DNA of 6,437 nucleotides. Source: Rhodobiaceae bacterium. Lineage in GTDB: Bacteria; Pseudomonadota; Alphaproteobacteria; Parvibaculales; Parvibaculaceae. The stretch covers positions 1 to 6,437 of the forward strand of contig NVSO02000048.1 of NCBI GenBank assembly GCA_002401305.2. The letters run 5' to 3'. The translations under genes and the position numbers were made by a program. Positions 1 to 5,048 of this stretch are shown here, piece by piece. How positions within the stretch are numbered: the first letter of the stretch is position 1; the number at the start of each line of letters is the position of its first letter. Under the pieces are notes generated by a model. The model made no database searches and was not told where the DNA came from. It saw only the letters and a program-made list of their open reading frames with translations.

Positions 1-1333
1 AGCCCCGTCGCGCTATGCCCCGACCCGCGATTTGCAATTATCTCAAGACCGCGCCTCCACCGTCTTAGCCTCAATGGTTCAGGCAGGGTTTCTCTCTCAA
101 GCCGATGGTCAAACCGCTTATGATCATCCTGCAACCCTCAAAGGGTTTGGCGGCAGTGGCTCGGTGAATTATGTCGCCGATTACGTTTCGGATGGTCTTG
201 AAAGTTACACCGGTAATCCACGCGCCAGCCTGCGCGTGATGACGACCATCGACACCAACATGCAAAAGACGGCAGAGAAAGTGATTGAGCAGGCGTTAGC
301 GCGCGATGGCAAAAAGCTCAACGTATCCCAGGTTGCTTTGGTGGCCATGACCCCGGACGGTGCGATCCGCGCCATGATCGGGGGGAGGTCTTATCGTCAA
401 AGCCAATTCAACCGTGCTGTGCAAGCCAAGCGTCAACCCGGTTCGGCATTCAAGCCCATAGTATTCCTAACGGCTTTAGAAGATGGCCTGTCTCCAGACT
501 CATTGCGTGTCGACACGCCGATCACCGTGGATGGCTGGACGCCGAAAAATTATTCCAAAACCCATAAAGGCATCATGACCGTGCGCGATGCATTATCCAA
601 ATCGGTCAATACAATTGCAGTGCAAATTTCTGAAGAGGTTGGCCGCGAGCGCGTCATCAAGTCGGCGCGGAAATTGGGGATCACCTCTCGCCTGCGCCCC
701 CATCCGGCACTCGCCTTAGGCACGTTCGAAGTAAGCCTGCTTGAAATCACAACTGCCTACGCAACTTTTGCCAATGGCGGGTTTGGTGTCTTGCCCCATG
801 TCATCGATAAAGTTGAAACCAGCGCGGGCTCAAAGCTCTATCAACGCCAAGGCTCCGGTCCTGGTCGCGTCATCTCCCAACGGGCGTTGGGCGGCATGAA
901 CAACATGTTGATGGAAACCGTGCGCACAGGTACCGGACGCAGAGCCAGCTTAGGCAATCGACCCGCCGCCGGTAAGACGGGAACCAGCCAAGGGTTCCGC
1001 GATGCGTGGTACATCGGCTACACAGCAGATCTCGTTGTCGGCGTCTGGGTTGGCAATGATGATGGCAGCTCCATGAACAAGGTCACAGGTGGTGGCCTGC
1101 CTGCTGCAATTTGGAAAGATTTTATGTCGCGTACCCAGCGCGGCGTGCAAATAAGTGCACTGCCCGGGCGCTATGAAGTCCCCGCCTATGCCACGGGGTC
1201 TGTGACGGGAACAGCCAGTAGCACGCGCACGAATGGTGATCAGGGTTTCCGCACACGCGAAGAGCGCCGTGCTTGGAGACCAAAACAAAGTCACGAACGG
1301 CGCAGCTTTTTTGACCGTCTCTTTGATTTCTAA
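1..1333 (+). CDS. Class A penicillin-binding protein (PBP1A family), 5'-truncated
   Basis: This is the C-terminal part (443 residues visible) of a bifunctional peptidoglycan synthase that polymerises glycan strands and cross-links stem peptides at the outer face of the inner membrane. The frame is open to the left edge (first whole codon at base 2), so the start, the membrane anchor and nearly all of the GT51 transglycosylase domain lie outside. The first residues, APSRYAPTRD, match the end of that domain. The TTG at 32 is internal, not a start. The transpeptidase domain has all three signature motifs: SAFK (catalytic Ser at bases 443-445), SVN (602-610) and KTGT (974-985), and the preceding TTIDTNMQ linker is typical of the family. 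After about base 1180 the tail becomes low-complexity and arginine-rich and ends in FFDRLFDF. The gene converges on the YgjP-like gene with 9 bases between stops and no convincing terminator. Family assignment is firm; which PBP1 paralogue it is cannot be told. Confidence 0.95.
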   Translation, partial: APSRYAPTRDLQLSQDRASTVLASMVQAGFLSQADGQTAYDHPATLKGFGGSGSVNYVADYVSDGLESYTGNPRASLRVMTTIDTNMQKTAEKVIEQALARDGKKLNVSQVALVAMTPDGAIRAMIGGRSYRQSQFNRAVQAKRQPGSAFKPIVFLTALEDGLSPDSLRVDTPITVDGWTPKNYSKTHKGIMTVRDALSKSVNTIAVQISEEVGRERVIKSARKLGITSRLRPHPALALGTFEVSLLEITTAYATFANGGFGVLPHVIDKVETSAGSKLYQRQGSGPGRVISQRALGGMNNMLMETVRTGTGRRASLGNRPAAGKTGTSQGFRDAWYIGYTADLVVGVWVGNDDGSSMNKVTGGGLPAAIWKDFMSRTQRGVQISALPGRYEVPAYATGSVTGTASSTRTNGDQGFRTREERRAWRPKQSHERRSFFDRLFDF

Positions 1334-1342
1334 AAATCGAAA

Positions 1343-2083
1343 TTAGCCATAGCGGTGCAAGGACGGCCCTTGTTCTTCTAACCACTTTACCGCTGGTCGG
1401 TAATTGGGATAGAGCCCAGCCAGACATTTCCAAAAGCTTTTGGAATGATCCATGTGCATCAAATGCGCAACCTCATGAGCTGCAACATAATCCAACACGT
1501 CAGGCGGCGTCAGAATAAGGCGCCATGAAAACGAGAGCGTCCGGCTTTGGGAGCAAGACCCCCAGCGGCTGGATTGATCTCGAATGGTGATGCGTGCAGG
1601 GCGCACGTCGAGCGCGGAGGCATGGTGTGCCACCCGCAAACTGAGTTCTTGTTTAGCCTGAGCACGCAACCAATCTGCCATCCGTCGCGCCAGAAAGTTA
1701 GGATCACCGGGTACCAGAATTTCAGGCAAGCCGCCCTCATCCGTCGGGGCCCCTAAGTGAATGACACCGCGTTTTTGGTCGACGTGGCGTATGATATGAG
1801 CGCGCCCTTGAAAGGGAATTTCAGCGCCTTCGCAAAAACCAACAGTAGACGGAATTTCGGCCAAGCGTTCGCCGATCCATTTAGAATGAGATTGCGCAAA
1901 GGCGACGGCGTGTTTGTGGGAGCCGCGCTTCGGGGCGGTAATACACACTTCCCCGCGTGTGAGATCGATCTTCAATACATATCGGCGCGCACGGGGGTGA
2001 TGGCGTATTTTTACAGGCACGTGGCGTCCATCAATATCAATGACATTGGTCGGCAAAGCACGGGTGCGCGGGGCAAAGGCCAT
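1343..2083 (-). CDS. YgjP/SprT-like zinc metallopeptidase (M48/DUF45 family)
   Basis: A 246-residue soluble protein with the hallmarks of the YgjP (DUF45) metallopeptidase family. A conserved WGSC motif (residues 174-177) precedes the zinc-binding HEVAH (203-207: ligands H203 and H207, general base E204). MDHSKSFW follows, where H213 is the expected third ligand. The N-terminal half, with a basic RARRYVLKID stretch, fits the beta-rich region usual in this family. There is no signal peptide or membrane segment, so it is probably cytoplasmic. The physiological substrate is poorly known; the E. coli homologue YgjP has been reported as a UTP pyrophosphatase, so protease activity should not be assumed. 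The ATG at 2083-2081 is the only sensible start, but no clear Shine-Dalgarno precedes it. It lies 97 bases downstream of phaZ on the same strand and may be read through from it. Confidence 0.9.
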   Translation of the reverse strand: MAFAPRTRALPTNVIDIDGRHVPVKIRHHPRARRYVLKIDLTRGEVCITAPKRGSHKHAVAFAQSHSKWIGERLAEIPSTVGFCEGAEIPFQGRAHIIRHVDQKRGVIHLGAPTDEGGLPEILVPGDPNFLARRMADWLRAQAKQELSLRVAHHASALDVRPARITIRDQSSRWGSCSQSRTLSFSWRLILTPPDVLDYVAAHEVAHLMHMDHSKSFWKCLAGLYPNYRPAVKWLEEQGPSLHRYG

Positions 2084-2180
2084 AGAAGTTCAACTTGATA
2101 AAAGCACGACGCAAACCATTCACGCCTACGCCAATTTAACAGCAGTGCGGGAAGGTCGTAAAGGCACCATGTGAGGCTGT

Positions 2181-3410
2181 TTAGTCGCGTTGGTCGTGAG
2201 AGCGGATGAAGGCATTCACCCGGGGAGCCACAGATTGTTCCCACTTGGCCCCGTTGAAGACACCGTAGTGCCCCACACCTTCTTGCTCATAATGAGCGCG
2301 GTGCGTTTCTGGGATATTGGAACACAGCACATGGGCGGCCATGGTTTGGCCAATGCCCGATACATCATCATTTTCACCTTCAACGGTCATAAGAGCCGTT
2401 CTGTCGATGGCTGTCAGATCAACCAACCGGTCGCGGTGATGAAAAATGCCAAGCGGCAAATGATGTTCCACAAAGACCCGGCGGATCGTTTGCAAATAAT
2501 ATTCGGCAGGAAGGTCCATGACCGAAAGATATTCGTCATAAAAGGCACGGTGCTTATCAATGCTGTCGCCGTCGCCTTCGACCAAGTGGCTGAAGAAATC
2601 CCATTGGGCGCTCACATGCTTGTCGAGATTCATCGACATAAAGCCGGAGAGCTGCAAGAAACCAGGATAAACGCTGCGGGTGAAACCGGGGTTGGGCAAC
2701 GGCACTTCCATCACCACATTGTTTTCAAACCAATCATAGCCATTGTTGGTCGCAAACTTATTCACTTCAGTTTCATTGAGCCGCGTATCAATCGGCCCGC
2801 CCATAAGCGTCATGGAGCGCGGGGCGAAGTCCGCCTTGTCTTCATTCATCAATGCCGTTGCCGCCAGAACCGGTACTGAGGGTTGGCACACCGCAAGGAT
2901 ATGAACATTCGGGCCTAACAGTTCGCACAGCTCGATGATGTAATCGATGTAATCATCAAGGTCGAAAGTTCCCTGATTGACCGGCACAGAGCGCGCATCC
3001 GCCCAATCGGTAATATAAATATCATTGTGGGGCAGCAAAGCTTCCACCGTGCCACGCAATAAAGTGGCGTAGTGGCCAGACATCGGCGCCACAATCAGAA
3101 GTTTAGGATCGTCGGGGTTGGAAACGGCACGTTCAAAATGGAGCAGCTCGCAGAAGTTTTTCTCCCAAACCACGCGCTCAAGGACGGGCACTTCTTTGCC
3201 ATCAATAAAGGTATGATCCAGATTGAATGCAGGCTTGCCATAGCGCCGGGTCGCTCCCTCAAAAACATCAAGAGAGGCGGCAATCGCCTTGCCAAAGGGG
3301 GTCTGTGCAAATTGATTTTCAGGATCTTTGAGAGCCGCCGCGCCAATTTCTGCAGCCAAACGCATAGGCGCAAGGGCAGCGTGATTCCACTCGTAGAATT
3401 GGTAAAGCAT
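2181..3410 (-). CDS. phaZ: Intracellular polyhydroxybutyrate depolymerase PhaZ
   Basis: A 409-residue enzyme that hydrolyses stored polyhydroxyalkanoate granules in the cytoplasm, releasing hydroxybutyrate units as carbon and reducing power. It matches the intracellular PhaZ family in length and from end to end, beginning MLYQFYEWNHAALAPMR. The fold is alpha/beta hydrolase. The nucleophile motif reads AVCQPS with Cys at residue 175 in place of the usual lipase Ser, as in Ralstonia eutropha PhaZ1 (Cys183). The remaining triad residues appear as Asp348 or Asp349 in EGENDDVSG and His381 in GVGHYGVF. There is no signal peptide, as expected for the intracellular class. The ATG at 3410-3408 has a good GAGGA ribosome site six bases upstream. 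It lies 109 bases after the sco gene, and that gap contains its own promoter-like pair and a palindrome, so independent control is likely. No PHA synthase, phasin or PhaR gene is in the window. Confidence 0.96.
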   Translation of the reverse strand: MLYQFYEWNHAALAPMRLAAEIGAAALKDPENQFAQTPFGKAIAASLDVFEGATRRYGKPAFNLDHTFIDGKEVPVLERVVWEKNFCELLHFERAVSNPDDPKLLIVAPMSGHYATLLRGTVEALLPHNDIYITDWADARSVPVNQGTFDLDDYIDYIIELCELLGPNVHILAVCQPSVPVLAATALMNEDKADFAPRSMTLMGGPIDTRLNETEVNKFATNNGYDWFENNVVMEVPLPNPGFTRSVYPGFLQLSGFMSMNLDKHVSAQWDFFSHLVEGDGDSIDKHRAFYDEYLSVMDLPAEYYLQTIRRVFVEHHLPLGIFHHRDRLVDLTAIDRTALMTVEGENDDVSGIGQTMAAHVLCSNIPETHRAHYEQEGVGHYGVFNGAKWEQSVAPRVNAFIRSHDQRD

Positions 3411-3416
3411 GGCCGG

Positions 3417-3421
3417 TCCTC
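3417..3421 (-). promoter_or_regulatory. Ribosome binding site of phaZ
   Basis: GAGGA on the minus strand with a 6-base spacer to the ATG at 3410-3408. It supports that codon as the phaZ start. Confidence 0.75.
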
Positions 3422-3436
3422 ATACTCATTACTTTT

Positions 3437-3447
3437 GTGCAGTGCAC
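3437..3447. promoter_or_regulatory. 11-bp palindrome upstream of phaZ, candidate operator
   Basis: GTGCA-G-TGCAC is a perfect inverted repeat around one central base. It lies 27-37 bases upstream of the phaZ ATG and a few bases after the candidate -10 hexamer, so it would cover the predicted transcription start, a classic repressor position. Regulators of PHA genes such as PhaR are known to bind TGC/GCA-rich inverted sites, so PhaR is one candidate ligand. That link is inference; the palindrome itself is seen directly. Confidence 0.4.
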
Positions 3448-3451
3448 CATG

Positions 3452-3480
3452 ACCCTAGTGTGACAGAGTAATTCCGGCAA
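3452..3480 (-). promoter_or_regulatory. Candidate sigma70-type promoter of phaZ
   Basis: On the minus strand TTGCCG (3480-3475, four of six matches to TTGACA) is followed after exactly 17 bases by TAGGGT (3457-3452, three of six matches to TATAAT). The predicted start is near 3445, giving a leader of about 35 bases that contains the GAGGA ribosome site. The -10 match is weak, so this rests mainly on spacing and position. Confidence 0.35.
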
Positions 3481-3494
3481 GAACTTTATACACA

Positions 3495-3509
3495 GCCCTT
3501 GCTGAGGGC
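3495..3509 (-). terminator. Weak hairpin after sco, possible terminator
   Basis: GCCCT and AGGGC form a 5-bp stem around a 5-base loop, starting 10 bases after the sco stop codon in the minus direction. No uridine run follows, so it is not a standard intrinsic terminator; it may only protect a 3' end or be incidental. Confidence 0.2.
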
Positions 3510-3519
3510 AGCGTGTGCC

Positions 3520-4152
3520 CTATTGAACCAATTCTTTCAAAGACTTAGCCATTGCCTCGGGAGAGGTTGCGCCCCCGTAATGTTTCAAAAAGGCGCCATC
3601 AGGGCTCATCAAATAGACAACGGCGGAGTGATCCATCGTATATTCAGCCGCCGAAGAAGGGTCTTCCACCCGCTTGTAATAAACCCGGAAGGCTTTAGCG
3701 ACTTTGGCAATTTGCTCAGGGGATCCGGTAAGACCAACGAAGCTTGGGTGAAAATGGGCGACATATTGCGCCATGGCATCTGGCGTATCGCGCTCTGGAT
3801 CGACGGTCACAAAAATAGGCTGAATTTTATCAGCCGTCGGCCCAAGCTCCTCGAGCGCGCTGGTGATAACTTGTAGTTCAGTGGGGCACACATCAGGGCA
3901 AAAGGTGAAGCCGAAAAACATCAGCATGTATTTGCCAGAAAAGTCCGCATTTGTGACGGTCTGGCCCGTGTGGCTGACCAGTTCAAAAGGCCCGCCAACC
4001 CTCGGCTTGCCCGAACTCACAACTTTAGAGGTGGCGCCACTGTCACCAACCTGACCATCGGATTTGCTCATCAATGCGACAATAGCGATGCTTAAAACCG
4101 AAGCGACGACCAGAAACGCGAGTGCGAGGCCAAAGCGTGTGCCTTTGTTCAT
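3520..4152 (-). CDS. sco1: SCO1/SenC/PrrC-family copper-binding thioredoxin-like protein
   Basis: A 210-residue membrane-anchored periplasmic protein of the SCO family, which delivers copper to, or reduces thiols of, the CuA site of cytochrome c oxidase. One N-terminal hydrophobic segment (about residues 7-28) acts as anchor, with a positive N-terminus, MNKGTR. The thioredoxin-fold domain carries the copper ligands: CPDVC (Cys85 and Cys89) and His175 in YTMDHSAVVYL. VTVDPERDTP (about 116-125) is also typical of the family. The frame stays open upstream to a TTG at 4197, but the ATG at 4152-4150 is chosen because AGGA lies 8 bases before it and it gives a compact anchor; the extra upstream residues would also fall in a hairpin-forming sequence. 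It reads toward phaZ and is divergent from the ankyrin gene. In Rhodobacter the homologue PrrC/SenC is encoded next to regB and regA, so regB about 2.1 kb away is meaningful context. Confidence 0.95.
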   Translation of the reverse strand: MNKGTRFGLALAFLVVASVLSIAIVALMSKSDGQVGDSGATSKVVSSGKPRVGGPFELVSHTGQTVTNADFSGKYMLMFFGFTFCPDVCPTELQVITSALEELGPTADKIQPIFVTVDPERDTPDAMAQYVAHFHPSFVGLTGSPEQIAKVAKAFRVYYKRVEDPSSAAEYTMDHSAVVYLMSPDGAFLKHYGGATSPEAMAKSLKELVQ

Positions 4153-4160
4153 GTTGCTTA

Positions 4161-4164
4161 TCCT
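4161..4164 (-). promoter_or_regulatory. Ribosome binding site that fixes the sco start
   Basis: AGGA on the minus strand sits 8 bases before the ATG at 4152-4150. It favours that codon over the in-frame TTG at 4197, which has no comparably clear site. Confidence 0.65.
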
Positions 4165-4177
4165 ATTGTAGCGGTGG

Positions 4178-4197
4178 TTGCGGGAGAAAACCCGCAA
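4178..4197 (-). promoter_or_regulatory. 7-bp stem-loop in the sco mRNA leader
   Basis: TTGCGGG and CCCGCAA form a perfect 7-bp GC-rich stem around a 6-base loop. In the sco transcript it lies 25 bases upstream of the ATG and ends 13 bases before the AGGA ribosome site. It could act as an RNA structure in the leader or as a protein-binding palindrome in DNA. There is no following U-run, so it is not a simple terminator. Its function is unknown. Confidence 0.45.
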
Positions 4198-4229
4198 GCT
4201 ACCTCTTGAGCTATGGGTATGTTCTCCTA

Positions 4230-4258
4230 TAAATAGAGGGGCGCAACGGATTTGACCA
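4230..4258 (-). promoter_or_regulatory. Candidate promoter of sco
   Basis: On the minus strand TGGTCA (4258-4253, four of six matches to the -35 consensus) is followed after 17 bases by TATTTA (4235-4230, three of six to the -10 consensus) within an AT-rich patch. The predicted start near 4223 would place the 4178-4197 stem-loop in a leader of about 70 bases. The assignment is weak. Confidence 0.3.
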
Positions 4259-4280
4259 GTCGCTCACGTAAAAGAGAGTG

Positions 4281-4307
4281 TTGGCATATCGCCGCATAAC
4301 CTATGCT
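4281..4307 (+). promoter_or_regulatory. Candidate promoter of the ankyrin gene
   Basis: TTGGCA (4281-4286, five of six to the -35 consensus) and TATGCT (4302-4307, four of six to the -10 consensus) are separated by 15 bases, shorter than the usual 16-18. If used, transcription would start near 4314 and leave a leader of about 105 bases. The rest of the divergent intergenic region shows no small gene or RNA gene that I can support. Confidence 0.3.
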
Positions 4308-4385
4308 AGCGAATTGAGATCACGGATTGAATTCTCGTCACCAATACGGACGGGAAGGCAGACCCACTATCGTAACGGTCGTAAA

Positions 4386-4398
4386 TGCCTTTAAGGCA
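4386..4398. repeat. 13-bp palindrome just before the ankyrin gene
   Basis: TGCCTT-T-AAGGCA is a perfect inverted repeat around one central base. It ends 5 bases before the first in-frame ATG (4404) and 20 bases before the preferred ATG (4419). Its right arm contains the only Shine-Dalgarno-like bases (AAGG) that could serve the first ATG, so folding would hide that site. It could be an operator, a small translational hairpin, or chance. Confidence 0.4.
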
Positions 4399-4405
4399 AT
4401 TGGAT

Positions 4406-4410
4406 GAGGA
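4406..4410 (+). promoter_or_regulatory. Ribosome binding site deciding the ankyrin gene start
   Basis: GAGGA with an 8-base spacer to the ATG at 4419-4421. It is the strongest site in the area and overlaps codons 1-3 of the longer reading from the ATG at 4404. Confidence 0.65.
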
Positions 4411-4418
4411 ATAGAATA

Positions 4419-4982
4419 ATGCAGGTGAAGGCTCTTTTGATCGGTTTAGTAATGATCCTAGGGACGAGCTCTGCATGGGCCATCAAGCCCGTGGACGTCT
4501 ATGCCCCTGACAGTGATTTGGTGAATGCCATCCGGGCTGGTGACGTAAAGTTGGCTGAGATCATTCTGCAGCGTGACACCACGCCCAACCTGCGCAGTAA
4601 AGAAGGCACACCTGCGTTGATGACGGCTATTTTGCACCGCGAACCCGCAATCGTCAGACTGATCCTAGAGGCAGGCGCTTCAGTGGACCTGAAAGACCGC
4701 GACGGCGAAACAGCCTTATGCATGGTGGCCAAGGATGGCGACTTAGAGCTGGTGCAATTGTTGCTCTCCAAAGAAGCTGATCCAGATCGCCTCTGCTCTG
4801 ACCGGGATTCGCCTCTTCTTGCAGCGACCCGCGAGGGCAATATTGAAGTGATCCGCTTATTGTTGCAGTTCGATGTTGATTATGACGCGACAGACCTAAC
4901 AGGCCGCACCGCTCTGATGCTGGCTCAGCGTCACCGTCGCCAGAAAATTGCTGATCTGCTGATCGCTGCCGGGGCGCAATAA
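4419..4982 (+). CDS. Exported ankyrin-repeat protein, five repeats
   Basis: A 187-residue protein that is almost entirely a signal peptide plus ankyrin repeats. Residues 1-21 (MQVKALLIGL, a hydrophobic core, then SSAWA) form a Sec signal peptide with likely cleavage after AWA, so the mature protein should be periplasmic. Five repeats of about 33 residues follow, beginning near residues 32, 61, 94, 127 and 160. Repeats 2, 3 and 5 carry the TPALMTA, ETALCMVA and RTALMLA helix starts, and most end in LLL or LIL plus a loop. No enzymatic domain is present, so a protein-binding role is most likely. A start at 4404 would add five residues (MRNRI); 4419 is preferred for its GAGGA site. It is divergent from sco and 66 bases before the MBL gene. 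Periplasmic ankyrin proteins such as Pseudomonas AnkB support catalase and oxidative-stress resistance; any similar role here is speculation. The partner is unknown. Confidence 0.88.
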   Translation: MQVKALLIGLVMILGTSSAWAIKPVDVYAPDSDLVNAIRAGDVKLAEIILQRDTTPNLRSKEGTPALMTAILHREPAIVRLILEAGASVDLKDRDGETALCMVAKDGDLELVQLLLSKEADPDRLCSDRDSPLLAATREGNIEVIRLLLQFDVDYDATDLTGRTALMLAQRHRRQKIADLLIAAGAQ

Positions 4983-5014
4983 TGATAAGCATCGGGTTAC
5001 GGGAGCCTGAACAC

Positions 5015-5042
5015 TAGACAAGCCGCCATTCGCCCCTATCTT
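5015..5042 (+). promoter_or_regulatory. Candidate promoter giving a leaderless MBL mRNA
   Basis: TAGACA (5015-5020, five of six to TTGACA) and TATCTT (5037-5042, four of six to TATAAT) are separated by 16 bases. Counting the last base of the -10 hexamer as -7 places +1 exactly at 5049, the A of the MBL-hydrolase ATG. This is the best-matching promoter pair in the window. Confidence 0.5.
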
Positions 5043-5048
5043 TAAGGG

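Noticed and set aside
1325..1346. Possible bidirectional terminator between the convergent PBP and YgjP-like genes
   Set aside because: Only a 5-bp AT-rich stem (ATTTC/GAAAT) can be drawn, too weak to call a terminator.
1428..1445. A perfect 18-bp palindrome, TTCCAAAAG followed by CTTTTGGAA
   Set aside because: It lies inside the YgjP-like gene and is exactly the coding of the conserved HSKSFWK motif (codons tcc aaa agc ttt tgg on the minus strand), so the protein sequence explains it.
1547..2098. Two plus-strand open frames opposite the YgjP-like gene
   Set aside because: They are antisense shadows of a gene with intact HEVAH and WGSC motifs; their translations resemble no known protein.
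2190..2879. Long plus-strand open frame of 229 codons
   Set aside because: It is antisense to phaZ, has no recognisable domain or ribosome site, and phaZ is supported by full-length family features on the other strand.
4153..4197. N-terminal extension of the SCO protein from a TTG start at 4197
   Set aside because: The TTG lacks a clear ribosome site, the extension lies in the stem-loop sequence, and the ATG at 4152 has AGGA at good spacing with a normal membrane anchor.
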